Positions 7,399 to 15,027 of a DNA stretch of 17,570 nucleotides are shown piece after piece; position 1 is the stretch's first letter; each line of letters begins with the position of its first letter. The translations under genes and the position numbers were made by a program. The notes below the pieces were generated by a model. It had not been told where the DNA came from. It was given only the letters and a program-made list of their open reading frames with translations, and did not search any database. Where the stretch lies: positions 1-17,570 of the forward strand of contig DAOWCY010000154.1 of the NCBI GenBank assembly GCA_030639305.1, in the 5' to 3' direction. Source of the DNA: JAGLQA01 sp023135565. GTDB lineage: Bacteria; Acidobacteriota; Aminicenantia; UBA2199.

Positions 7399-7824
7399 TT
7401 ACGTGTAGGTTGTCATTACTTCTTTGACTTTGCTGGGTCCGAGGCCGCGGACGGTTTCCGTCATATCATCTATCAGTTCGGCAAACTGCTTGCCTTCACT
7501 GGCGCTGATCCACTCCAAACGCAGCCGGTCTTTTTCGATTCCTAACTGCTGGATGTATTTCTGCAGCAGGTGATAACGCCGTAGGCATTTGTAATTTCCT
7601 TCGTGATAGTGACAGTCCCCGGGGTGACAGCCGCAGATGAGAACTCCGTCAGCGCCTTCCGTGAATGCTTTAATCACAAAGGTGGGTTCGATCCTGCCGG
7701 AACACATCACCCGGATAATGCGGACGTTAGAGGCGTATTTTATCCGCGATGTACCTGCTAAATCAGCACCGGTGTAAGAACACCAGTTGCATAAAAACGA
7801 AACTATTGTCGGTTCAAAACTCAT
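7399..7824 (-). CDS. mvhD: Hydrogenase delta subunit MvhD/FlpD, links hydrogenase to HdrA
   Basis: A 141-residue iron-sulfur protein of the MvhD/FlpD family, which carries a [2Fe-2S] cluster and passes electrons between a hydrogenase or formate dehydrogenase and HdrA. Cysteines Cys12, Cys15, Cys41, Cys64, Cys66, Cys71 and Cys80 are present, with the family blocks FLCNWCSY, RVMCSGR and ICGCHPGDCHY. The length is typical for a free-standing MvhD; in some relatives this domain is fused to HdrA or QmoB. The start is supported by GGAGG about 9 bases upstream, inside the last codons of the preceding HdrA-like gene, whose stop is 4 bp away. Position between HdrA-like 2 and MvhG fits its bridging job. 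Confidence 0.95.
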   Translation of the reverse strand: MSFEPTIVSFLCNWCSYTGADLAGTSRIKYASNVRIIRVMCSGRIEPTFVIKAFTEGADGVLICGCHPGDCHYHEGNYKCLRRYHLLQKYIQQLGIEKDRLRLEWISASEGKQFAELIDDMTETVRGLGPSKVKEVMTTYT

Positions 7825-7828
7825 GGTA

Positions 7829-9547
7829 CTATACCTCCAGGGACATCAGACCCTCGATTTGGGAGAGAATCTGTACGTCTGTAAAATGCTTGCTGCGAAT
7901 AGCTCCCGTGGGACAGGCGGAACCGCAGGTGCCGCACCCTTTACACAGGGCTTCATTCACAATGGAAACGTTCTTCTCTTCATCGTAACCGATTGCTGTG
8001 TAAGGGCATACCTTGATACAGGTCTGACAACCGCAGCAGATATCTTCATTCACTTCCGCTGTGGTGACTTCTACTTCTACGGAACCCTGGGAAATACTGG
8101 CCAGGATGCGGGCTGCCGCTGCTTTGGCCTGGGAAACGGAGTCGGGGATATCTTTGGGGCTGACGCAGTTGCCGACGATATACACGCCGTCGGTGGTGGT
8201 GGCTACGGGGTCTAATTTGGGGTGTTTTTCGATAAAGAAGTCATTGCCGCACATGCTGACGCCTACTAAGTGAGCGACGTCTTTGGCATCATCATGGGCT
8301 TCCGTGCCTGTCATCAGGATAACCATATCGGCGGGTACTTCGATGTCTTCGCCGGAAAGGGCTTCGTGCATGTCGATGACCATGTCGCAGTCGTCGCCGG
8401 CGGCTGCTTTTTTCACAGTGGGCAGGTCGCCTTTTTCAAACTTCAGGAACAAAACGTCTTTGCGGGAGGTCTGCGTATATAACTCTTCGCAGCCTTTGGC
8501 AAAAGCTCTCATGTCGGTGTAAAGATCGAAAATGTTGGCTTCGGGGAGTATGGAGCGTGCCTGGTTGGCAAACTTTAAGGCGTTCATACAGCAGATGCGG
8601 GAACAATATTCGTGGTAATCCGGGTTGCGGCTGCCGACACAGTGGATGATGGCCACATTCTTCGGGAGCTTGCCGGTTTTAGTTTCTACTTTGCCGATTT
8701 TCAACATCTTTTCGAATTCCATGGCAGTGACTACATTGGGGAGTTTGCCGTAACCATACCGGTCGATAACCGCGGGATCGAAATTCTTAAGACCGGTGGC
8801 AACTACGATATTGCCGATCTTTTTCTCAACTTCTTTTCCTTTCTTTTCTATTTTGGCGTCGAAATTCCCTACGTAACCGGAAATGTCTGTGACTTTCGAT
8901 TCTAAGAAAATTTCGATATTTTTATGGTTTTGCACTTGTTCGATCAAGGGGTCTAATACCTGGGCGGCGCTGTTCATGTAAGGGGCGAGCAGGTCTATTT
9001 CGGCAGCATAACCGCCTAAGGCGCCGCTGCGCTCGATGAGGTAAACTTGCTTCCCGGAACCGGCGATTTCTAAAGCCGCGGCAAGCCCGGCGATACCGCC
9101 GCCGAGAACCAGGGTGGCAGGGTCGATATCAACCGACCGTTTATCTAAAGGATCATGATAAAGCACCCTGTTAATAGCTGCCGTAATCAACGATTTAGAC
9201 TTCTTAGTGGCCTTATCCCTATCGGTATGAACCCAGGAGACATGCTCGCGGATATTGGCCATTTCGAAGAGGTAAGGGTTGATTCCTGCGTTTTCTAAGG
9301 CTTTACGGAAAGTCATTTCGTGCATGCGGGGGGAACAAGCAGCTACCACTACGCGGTTTAGTTTATGCTCTTTGATATCGCTGACAATCAGATCCTGGCC
9401 GGGATCGGAGCACATGTATTTGTAGTTTTTGGCAACTACCACGTTAGGCAGTTTGCCCATCTCTTCCGCCACGGCCTCCACATCTACCATTTTGGCAATG
9501 TTGGAGCCGCACCAACACACATATATTCCTATTCTTGCTTCTTCCAT
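7829..9547 (-). CDS. hdrA: HdrA-like flavoprotein 2 (keeps N- and C-terminal Fe-S domains)
   Basis: A 572-residue FAD iron-sulfur protein of the HdrA family. In order: an N-terminal Fe-S domain (about 1-135) with Cys11, Cys13, Cys46 and Cys71 (the last in AACSPRMHE); a thioredoxin-reductase-like FAD domain with GGGIAG at 149-154 and Cys303, 315, 319 and 320; and a C-terminal ferredoxin domain with two [4Fe-4S] sets (Cys504/507/510/514 and Cys535/538/541/545). Unlike canonical HdrA, it lacks the ferredoxin insert inside the flavin domain and the Cys that normally follows the GG-x-M-A region; the residues there (about 183-205) contain no Cys. The start has AAGGAG 7 bases ahead. It lies next to mvhD, its expected electron donor. 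By analogy with HdrA the FAD may bifurcate or confurcate electrons; this is inferred. Confidence 0.93.
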   Translation of the reverse strand: MEEARIGIYVCWCGSNIAKMVDVEAVAEEMGKLPNVVVAKNYKYMCSDPGQDLIVSDIKEHKLNRVVVAACSPRMHEMTFRKALENAGINPYLFEMANIREHVSWVHTDRDKATKKSKSLITAAINRVLYHDPLDKRSVDIDPATLVLGGGIAGLAAALEIAGSGKQVYLIERSGALGGYAAEIDLLAPYMNSAAQVLDPLIEQVQNHKNIEIFLESKVTDISGYVGNFDAKIEKKGKEVEKKIGNIVVATGLKNFDPAVIDRYGYGKLPNVVTAMEFEKMLKIGKVETKTGKLPKNVAIIHCVGSRNPDYHEYCSRICCMNALKFANQARSILPEANIFDLYTDMRAFAKGCEELYTQTSRKDVLFLKFEKGDLPTVKKAAAGDDCDMVIDMHEALSGEDIEVPADMVILMTGTEAHDDAKDVAHLVGVSMCGNDFFIEKHPKLDPVATTTDGVYIVGNCVSPKDIPDSVSQAKAAAARILASISQGSVEVEVTTAEVNEDICCGCQTCIKVCPYTAIGYDEEKNVSIVNEALCKGCGTCGSACPTGAIRSKHFTDVQILSQIEGLMSLEV

Positions 9548-9580
9548 TATAATCTCCTTTTATATTTAGTCATGGCGGCT

Positions 9581-10711
9581 CTACCTGTTCTTTTGCAGGG
9601 CCAGCGTGGATTTCTTCAGGTTGGCAAAAAAGATAGCCAGGGGGCGGTAAACAAGGTGAGACCATTTGGAAAAAGCAACAAAGGTAACTACCATGGGGAC
9701 TTCGAAAGCAAGGTGCAGGGCGTAGGTGTAGTAGGTGAGGTGAGCCATGCCGTTGATCCTGAAAATATGGATCAAAATACCGGTGATGGCAATCATAAAC
9801 AATAAGAATAACCAGATCCAATCACTGTGATGGGAAAATTTGAATTTCCGGTCTTTTTTCCTGGCTCTGCCGATCATGAAGTACAGGGAGCCGAAAATTA
9901 GCCCGGCAGTGATGATGTAACCGATCCAGCGCTGCGGGTGGGTGATGGGATGAATGGTGTCGGTCTGGAACCAACCTAAGAATAAAACGATCAAACTGAA
10001 CATGGCCATGTAACTCAACATCAAGAAAAGGTGGGCGAACCAGTAGAGTTTTCCTTCGCACTTGCGGAAACTCCACTGGGTGAAAAAATTCCAGATGGCA
10101 AGCCATACTTCCTTGAAATACAAGTGGATGGGAATTTTCACACTTTTGTCTTTTATAACCACTTTGATGAACATGTTGAGCATGTTGCTGAGCAAGAAAA
10201 AGGAGAGCACAGCTAACATGATGTGGTCAGCCAGCTCGATAACGTGAACCGGGGCAAAACTGTTTAACTGCACGTTGGCCGGGTCGCTGAGCAGCGGGAT
10301 TTTGGCAAAAATGAAAAAAACCGCCAGGACAGCGAAAAACAGGAACGATACTACGGCGAGGTGCAGGGGTTTGGAACGGTATAACTTGCCGGAAAGACCG
10401 GTCCAGTCATAAACCGATGTCAACCAGCGCCGCAGCGCCATCATCATTTCACCGGGATTGGCGTCCCTGGGACAGGTGTCGCTGCAGTCGCCGCAGTAAT
10501 AACAAAGCCAGGGTTCGACGCCGGCTGCCAGTTTGTCTTTCAAACCCATTTGCATGCTCCTGATCCCTTTGCGGGGGAACATAGAACCCTGCTCCGTTAA
10601 AGGACAGACAGCCGTACAGTTACCGCAGTGAAAGCAGGCATTCCAGTCTTTTTTCTTGACGCCGTAGCTTTCCAGTTCTTTCATTAAATTAGGATCGACT
10701 CGTTGGCTCAT
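9581..10711 (-). CDS. qmoC: QmoC/HdrC-like membrane subunit: two [4Fe-4S] clusters plus b-type cytochrome
   Basis: A 376-residue fusion. Residues 20-85 form an HdrC-type ferredoxin domain with two complete sets, Cys26/29/32/36 and Cys70/73/76/80. Residues about 116-350 carry six hydrophobic segments (near 116-138, 161-184, 224-247, 262-281, 297-317 and 330-350) with histidines such as His163, His227, His333 and His352 that could bind heme b. This is the architecture of QmoC, the menaquinone-linked subunit of Qmo in sulfate reducers. The frame stays open 81 codons further upstream, but that stretch lies over the end of the HdrA-like 1 gene and has no coding character. The ATG at 10711 is preceded by AGGAGG and overlaps the upstream stop in ATGA. 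It would connect the flavoproteins to the quinone pool. Confidence 0.9.
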   Translation of the reverse strand: MSQRVDPNLMKELESYGVKKKDWNACFHCGNCTAVCPLTEQGSMFPRKGIRSMQMGLKDKLAAGVEPWLCYYCGDCSDTCPRDANPGEMMMALRRWLTSVYDWTGLSGKLYRSKPLHLAVVSFLFFAVLAVFFIFAKIPLLSDPANVQLNSFAPVHVIELADHIMLAVLSFFLLSNMLNMFIKVVIKDKSVKIPIHLYFKEVWLAIWNFFTQWSFRKCEGKLYWFAHLFLMLSYMAMFSLIVLFLGWFQTDTIHPITHPQRWIGYIITAGLIFGSLYFMIGRARKKDRKFKFSHHSDWIWLFLLFMIAITGILIHIFRINGMAHLTYYTYALHLAFEVPMVVTFVAFSKWSHLVYRPLAIFFANLKKSTLALQKNR

Positions 10712-12525
10712 TTTTTCGCCTCCTCTAACGTAGAGAGTTCTTTTGCCCGGGCCTCGATTTTTTGTAGGGGGATATCTTTGATATTTCCCCGGATTTTCCC
10801 TTTTATTTGGCTCTGTAAGGCCCGGGCCGCGGCAGCGGATCCCTGGGCTACGGTATCGGGAATATCTTTGGGTCCCTGGCAAACGCCGGCTATGGTAATA
10901 CCGCCGCTGAAGGTATTCACCGGGTCGAACTTGCTGTCGGCTTCCCTGAACCAACCTTCTTCGGTTTGGGAAATACCGAGCATCTTAGCGATTTCAGCGG
11001 CATCCTGCCTGGGTTCCAACCCTACGGCAAGAATGACCATATCGACTTCTTCTTCTATCAATTTGTCTTCTATCATATCTTCACTGCGCAGGAGCAGTTT
11101 TCCATTATTTCCTTCAACTTTTGCGGTGCGTCCTTGTATTATGTTGACGCCTTCGCTTTTGATGCGTTCGTAGAATTCCTCGTAGCCCTTGCCGAAAGCT
11201 CTCATGTCGATATAATATTCGCTCACTTTCGCAGACGGCAGCTTCTCTTTGATGAGATGGGCCAGTTTTAAGGAATACATGCAGCAGACGCGGGAACAAT
11301 ACTTGTGATAATTCTCGTCCCTGCTGCCTACGCAGTGGATCAGGGCCACGCTTTCGGGAGCGGTGCCTACTTTGGGAAAAACATAGTTGCCTTTTTTATC
11401 CAGGGTTCTCAGGTAGATTTCTCCAGCGGTGGGTCCGGCGGCATTGACTACCCGTTCAAACTCTAAGGAAGTTAACACGTTAGCGTGTTGTCCATAGCCG
11501 AACCTTTCTACCTTTTTGGCGTCGAAGACCTGGAAACCGGTGGCTACTATGATATTCCCGGCTGTGACTTCTACTGTCTCATCTTTTTCATCTAAGTTGA
11601 TGCAGTTTTCCACCGGGCAGTTTTTGACGCATACGCCGCATTTGCCGTTTTTTACGTAGAGGCAGCTGTCGGCGTCGATTAAGTACTTGTTGGGCACGGC
11701 CTGGGGGAAAGGAATGTAGATAGCTCTGCGCGTCGAAATACCGGCGTCGAACTCCGATGGAGCGCGGCCGGGACATTTCTCGGCGCAGTTGCCGCAGCCG
11801 ATGCAGGTGGACAGGTTAACGCGGCGGGCTTTTTTAAGGATTTTGACCTTAAAATTTCCCGGTTTGCCGCTGACGCCGCTGACTTCGCAGTAGCTCATCA
11901 ACTCGATGTTGGGATGTTGGCCTATTTCCACCATTTTAGGTGTCAAAATACAGGCGGCGCAGTCCAGGGTAGGGAAAGTCTTGTCGAACATGGCCATATG
12001 ACCGCCGATGGTGCCGGTTTTTTCGATTAAGTAGACTTTCCGGCCGGAATCGGCGATTTCGAGGGCAGCTTGTATACCGGCAATACCGGCGCCGATAATC
12101 ACGGTGTCCTGGTTGACGTCCGTTTCCTCCGGGACAGCCGCCATCCCGAATGTGACGCCTTTAAGAGCGCAGGCGATAACGCCTTTGGCCCGGTCCGTAT
12201 CAGCCCCGCTTACAGCACCGTATTCCCTGAAGCCGGCCAGTATAATGTCACCGGGGTCGTTCCCGGCAGCGGCCATAGCCCTGGCAAACACCGGTTTAAC
12301 CATACCCGGCATATCACCGGCGATTACCATGCGCTCGAGTTTAAACTCTTTGATTTTGGCAGCGATGGCTTCGGGGTCGGTTATGGGGAGGCGGGACGGA
12401 GACCAGGTAACAGCAGCGTCGGGATTGTTTTCGGCATAAGCCATTAATTCCGCGGTGTCGATTGCATCTGATTTTCCGTTAAAATCGTCGCAAAAATAGA
12501 TGCCTGTTAATCCTTTTTGTTCCAT
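10708..12525 (-). CDS. hdrA: HdrA-like flavoprotein 1 (keeps the inserted ferredoxin domain only)
   Basis: A 605-residue HdrA-family FAD protein and first gene of the operon. The N-terminal domain (about 1-130) keeps the HdrA length but has lost its cluster cysteines: where HdrA-like 2 has CWCG and ACSPRMHE, this protein has FCDDF and AGDMPGM. The FAD domain is intact, with GAGIAG at 145-150, then Cys189 and Cys192 in FPTLDCAACILTPKM. A ferredoxin insert follows with Cys241/244/247/251 and Cys288/296/299/303. CVGSR and the YCSRVCC block (Cys398, 410, 414, 415) are present. The C terminus ends in a charged helix with no ferredoxin domain. GGAGG lies 9 bases before ATG. It probably partners the QmoC-like protein and HdrA-like 2. 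It could also be called QmoA-like. Confidence 0.92.
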   Translation of the reverse strand: MEQKGLTGIYFCDDFNGKSDAIDTAELMAYAENNPDAAVTWSPSRLPITDPEAIAAKIKEFKLERMVIAGDMPGMVKPVFARAMAAAGNDPGDIILAGFREYGAVSGADTDRAKGVIACALKGVTFGMAAVPEETDVNQDTVIIGAGIAGIQAALEIADSGRKVYLIEKTGTIGGHMAMFDKTFPTLDCAACILTPKMVEIGQHPNIELMSYCEVSGVSGKPGNFKVKILKKARRVNLSTCIGCGNCAEKCPGRAPSEFDAGISTRRAIYIPFPQAVPNKYLIDADSCLYVKNGKCGVCVKNCPVENCINLDEKDETVEVTAGNIIVATGFQVFDAKKVERFGYGQHANVLTSLEFERVVNAAGPTAGEIYLRTLDKKGNYVFPKVGTAPESVALIHCVGSRDENYHKYCSRVCCMYSLKLAHLIKEKLPSAKVSEYYIDMRAFGKGYEEFYERIKSEGVNIIQGRTAKVEGNNGKLLLRSEDMIEDKLIEEEVDMVILAVGLEPRQDAAEIAKMLGISQTEEGWFREADSKFDPVNTFSGGITIAGVCQGPKDIPDTVAQGSAAAARALQSQIKGKIRGNIKDIPLQKIEARAKELSTLEEAKK

Positions 12526-12575
12526 ATGAGGTAACCTCCATCTATGAAATTTAGTAATTTATTTACTGCTATTTT

Positions 12576-12581
12576 ATTATA
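12576..12581 (-). promoter_or_regulatory. Candidate -10 box of the hydrogenase/Hdr operon
   Basis: A perfect TATAAT on the minus strand, which would give a leader of roughly 45 bases before the HdrA-like 1 start. At 17-bp spacing the -35 position reads GCAAAA, a poor match. This would fit an activator-dependent promoter, or the box may be chance in AT-rich DNA. Confidence 0.4.
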
Positions 12582-12629
12582 GACTGTTGGACTGTTTATT
12601 TTGCGCATTCCAAAACATGTAAAGAATTT

Positions 12630-12660
12630 GTTATGATTTATAACTATTTGCATGAATGCA
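12630..12660. promoter_or_regulatory. Two adjacent palindromes, possible operator sites
   Basis: GTTAT-gattt-ATAAC (12630-12644) and TGCAT-ga-ATGCA (12649-12660) are perfect small inverted repeats about 60 to 90 bases upstream of the predicted start of the hydrogenase operon transcript. They are placed where activators often bind. The first resembles, but does not match, a Rex site: the spacing is one base too long and one half-site is imperfect. Confidence 0.3.
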
Positions 12661-12792
12661 TATTATCATATTAAATCGAGTAAAATGCAAATCTTTTCAA
12701 AAAAAAATTTATTTTTTAACTATATTTTTTAACAAAATATCATTGTTTATAGGCGTTATAAGACAAAATTCAAAAAATTAAAAAATATTTTT

Positions 12793-12820
12793 AACAAAAA
12801 GAAGGGCAGCGCCCGCGGGC
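12793..12820 (-). terminator. Possible terminator of the DUF4926-like gene
   Basis: On the minus strand GGGC-gct-GCCC (12814-12804) is followed by TTCTTTTTG. A 10-bp palindrome GCCCGCGGGC (12811-12820) overlaps it. The 4-bp stem is short but GC-rich and the T-tract is good. It lies about 85 bases beyond the stop of the small gene at 12905. Confidence 0.35.
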
Positions 12821-12904
12821 AAAATGAGAAGTAAGAAAAAGGAATAAAAGTTGACCTTTTTACTCATTTTTTGCGTTTTATGTTTAGTTAATAACGAAAT
12901 GAAA

Positions 12905-13021
12905 CTATACTGCTATTTGTACCGGTTCCCGCACATGCAGCACTTCCCCGATGTCGCCCTGTTTCAGACCATGTTCGCTAATATCGTGTGTCAGGACTAC
13001 TGTATCTAATTCACCGATCAT
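12905..13021 (-). CDS. Very short DUF4926-like protein, probably truncated
   Basis: A 38-residue protein. Its sequence, DTVVLTHDISEHGLKQGDIG then EVLHV, matches the conserved N-terminal half of DUF4926 proteins, small (about 60-90 residue) proteins of unknown function common in bacteria. The usual C-terminal half, a short beta-rich stretch on the pattern of EVEFVDLDG, is missing because a TAG follows PVQIAV. No downstream frame restores it within the next 50 bases. The start is convincing: GGAGG lies 6 bases before ATG. It is either a decayed remnant or a genuinely minimal form. No partner gene sits beside it. The family call rests on memory of the motif. Confidence 0.6.
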   Translation of the reverse strand: MIGELDTVVLTHDISEHGLKQGDIGEVLHVREPVQIAV

Positions 13022-13297
13022 TTTATACCTCCGAACCATTTTTAAAGAGGATACGCGGTCACAAAACGCCGACTCAGCAAAACTCTTGCCGACAAAGTAA
13101 CAAAGTAACGCACCGCCCCCAATTTTTTATCAAACCAGTAAATTAAGTTATAATGAGTCGTACCGGGTGGGGAGCATGAGTTTTGGACGATTTAGCCAAG
13201 TTTTCTCCAAAAAATGCATTGTAACACTGTCAATAATATATATTGTGGGTTTTAATCATTATTTAAGTGAAAAATTGGGAAAACTCCTGATAGCCCC

Positions 13298-13326
13298 TTG
13301 ACAGAAAAGTTTTTTTGGTTGATAAT
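13298..13326 (+). promoter_or_regulatory. Near-consensus sigma-A promoter upstream of the MFS-cyclase operon
   Basis: TTGACA (13298-13303) and GATAAT (13321-13326) are separated by exactly 17 bases: a perfect -35 and a 5-of-6 -10. The predicted transcription start near 13333 gives a leader of about 340 bases before the GTG at 13675. No closer promoter with both hexamers was found; the TTGACA at 13623-13628 lacks a -10 box. Confidence 0.7.
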
Positions 13327-13415
13327 ACTATTGGCTGGTGAAATGGAAGCGGATTTTGCTGGAGAGCAGCCCGCCAGGAATAACCGGTTGGCCTCCGACG
13401 GATATTTGTTCAAGG

Positions 13416-13517
13416 GAGTTAATAAACTCACTACCTGCCTATTTAAGTCTTCCGACTTATACGAATATCCAGAGATGCCCCATTCCTAATAAAACTCATT
13501 CTTGCAGAAGGCAAGAA
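13416..13517 (+). ncRNA. Structured leader RNA candidate (three hairpins)
   Basis: Downstream of the strong promoter the leader contains three perfect hairpins: GAGTT-aata-AACTC (13416-13429), TAAGTC-ttcc-GACTTA (13444-13459) and TTCTTGC-agaag-GCAAGAA (13499-13517). A weaker fold and a run of seven T follow near 13595-13624, which could act as an attenuator before the gene. No match to a known riboswitch or T-box core was recognised. Confidence 0.3.
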
Positions 13518-13674
13518 ACAAAATAAATATAGGAACAACTTTTCAAATTTACGTTGTCCAATACAGAGTGGTTTAATGCTTCGGAATTTGTATCATGTAA
13601 GCCTTTCGGAGTTCTGCTTTTTTTGACATGATTAACTGGAATATTTGTTGGATTTAAATTTAGGAGGTGTAACT

Positions 13675-15027
13675 GTGAGTAATTCGTTACATTTGAAACG
13701 AGCAATCCAAAAGGTTTTTCCCAGAGAAAACAATGGGCTTCTTTTGTACCTTTTCTCTGCTCACTTCATTATGTTGAGCAATATTCTTTATTTAGTGGTA
13801 CTGCATAAGAGTGTATTACCGATCGCACTCCAAGGTCCCGTCACCAGTCCTCTTATTAGGGCGGCTCACAGCTTCGCCTATGCTATCTTTTTGGCCTTTT
13901 GCAGCCAGGGTACAAATCCACAAAACAGCTTCTCCCGCACTAAAAAAGGAATACAAATCGGTGTTGCCGGGGCTTTTGTACTCGTGATTCTATCTACAAT
14001 ATCCCCTTCCATCTCAAGCATAGGGGTGATAGGGGAATATATTTTGCCACTGCTGTTTTTTTGTGCTCTCATTTTCGGAGCATATGGTGACGCCATGGCT
14101 ACTCCAGCTTTGCTAGGAATAATAGCTTCAACAGGTGAGAAAAAAGGGCCGAAATATGTGGGATATTTCTGGATAAGCATCTCCTTCTCCTACATCTATG
14201 CCCCCTTATTAGCAAACCATTTCCTTTCTCTTATCAAACAAGATCAATTTTTTCGCATATTCCCTTTTGCCTTTGATTTGCTGCTCTCTTTGTCTGCTCT
14301 TGTTATATTTCCCGTTGCATTCAGCCGACTTGAAAAAGCAAAGCCACCTATTCAGCCCCCCAAGGCCAGGACTTCCAATAAAAAAGCAGTTGCGTCAACT
14401 GTTTTTACAGATCTGTTTAAGATTTTAATATCCGAAAAGCCTCTTCGAATTTGTGTGCTTATATTAGCCGCCAACCAATTTGCTTTCAATTCTCTAAAAA
14501 CTGCCTCACAAGAACTAAGTCGCCCGTGGAATCATCTTGGATTAACTGGTAACGCCATAATGTTCTTCATTACCTCATTGTTGGTCGCGATGTGGTGGAA
14601 AAAATCAAAAAATACAGAGGAGAAAACTCGAACAATAGTACTCACCTCTTTGTGGATGATCCTGGCTGTAGGTTTCCTGGTGATTGTTCTGAATAAGTCA
14701 CCCACAACAGGTGCAGGTATTATGTTGCTCTTTGGGCCTTTTAGTGCAATCCTTTATACTGGAATCAATATTTATTATACCCAATTTTTGATACTAAAAG
14801 GGGAAAGCAAGCTGGGAGCCCGCCTAGGAATGTTTTCCTCATTGTATCGTTTTTTTGGTAGTATCGGTTATTTAGTTACAGCATTAATTTCAATGGTTCA
14901 TGTTCATATTGCCAGTCAATTACCAGAACCAATTCTCGCCTTTCTTATAAACAGCTTGCCTGTAATGTTAGTGATACTGTATTTCACCAGAGCTACAAAA
15001 AAAACTATAGGAGGAAATAATGTTTGA
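13675..15027 (+). CDS. 12-TM MFS-like membrane protein
   Basis: A 450-residue polytopic membrane protein with about twelve hydrophobic segments (roughly 21-43, 60-78, 95-113, 121-150, 162-186, 196-216, 257-275, 292-308, 319-339, 345-373, 391-412 and 419-437). The 6+6 layout with a charged, Pro/Lys-rich central loop at 217-256 is that of the major facilitator superfamily, but no subfamily signature or substrate motif was recognised. The frame opens at a TTG at 13645, but GTG at 13675 has GGAGG seven bases ahead and was chosen. Its 3' end overlaps the cyclase-fusion gene by 8 bp, and its last codons contain that gene's ribosome binding site, so the two proteins are coupled. Possible roles: transporter, or membrane receptor/effector for the cyclase. 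The gene is AT-richer than the hydrogenase operon. Confidence 0.82.
   Translation: MSNSLHLKRAIQKVFPRENNGLLLYLFSAHFIMLSNILYLVVLHKSVLPIALQGPVTSPLIRAAHSFAYAIFLAFCSQGTNPQNSFSRTKKGIQIGVAGAFVLVILSTISPSISSIGVIGEYILPLLFFCALIFGAYGDAMATPALLGIIASTGEKKGPKYVGYFWISISFSYIYAPLLANHFLSLIKQDQFFRIFPFAFDLLLSLSALVIFPVAFSRLEKAKPPIQPPKARTSNKKAVASTVFTDLFKILISEKPLRICVLILAANQFAFNSLKTASQELSRPWNHLGLTGNAIMFFITSLLVAMWWKKSKNTEEKTRTIVLTSLWMILAVGFLVIVLNKSPTTGAGIMLLFGPFSAILYTGINIYYTQFLILKGESKLGARLGMFSSLYRFFGSIGYLVTALISMVHVHIASQLPEPILAFLINSLPVMLVILYFTRATKKTIGGNNV

Larger units (their letters stand above)
12526..12904. other. AT-rich intergenic region upstream of the hydrogenase operon
   Basis: About 380 bases with no gene, between the divergently ordered hydrogenase operon and the DUF4926-like gene, both on the minus strand. 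It is very AT-rich and contains a TATAAT box at 12581-12576, two small palindromes at 12630-12660, and three near-copies of ATTTTTTAAC (12711-12720, 12724-12733, 12787-12795). A GC-rich palindrome with a nearby T-run on the minus strand lies at 12793-12820. Confidence 0.6.
13022..13674. other. 653-bp intergenic region with long leader of the MFS-cyclase operon
   Basis: No convincing gene. From left to right: an 8-bp tandem repeat CAAAGTAA (13093-13108); a TATAAT at 13149-13154 with a poor -35; a 41-codon frame at 13176-13301 with weak signals; a near-consensus plus-strand promoter at 13298-13326; then about 340 bases of probable mRNA leader with several hairpins and a run of seven T at about 13618-13624. 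The short frames at 13298-13489 and 13338-13526 lack a ribosome binding site. Confidence 0.55.

Noticed and set aside
10712..10954. An 81-codon N-terminal extension of the QmoC-like gene
   Set aside because: It lies in another frame over the HdrA-like 1 gene, is Arg/Tyr/Gly-rich with no domain, and a perfect AGGAGG precedes the ATG at 10711.
12628..12645. Rex repressor site upstream of the hydrogenase operon
   Set aside because: The half-sites are separated by one base too many and one half reads ATAACTA instead of TTAACAA.
13176..13301. A 41-residue frame with one hydrophobic segment and a TATAAT 22 bases upstream
   Set aside because: The GGGGAG before the ATG is only one base away, the -35 is poor, and the frame runs into the promoter of the next operon; no homology was recognised.
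13298..13526. Short plus-strand frames of 62-63 residues in the leader of the MFS-like gene
   Set aside because: One starts inside the -35 box of the promoter, neither has a ribosome binding site, and the region is better explained as a structured leader.
13327..13674. T-box or known riboswitch in the leader
   Set aside because: No TGGNACCGCG antiterminator core, specifier stem or recognisable core of other classes was found.
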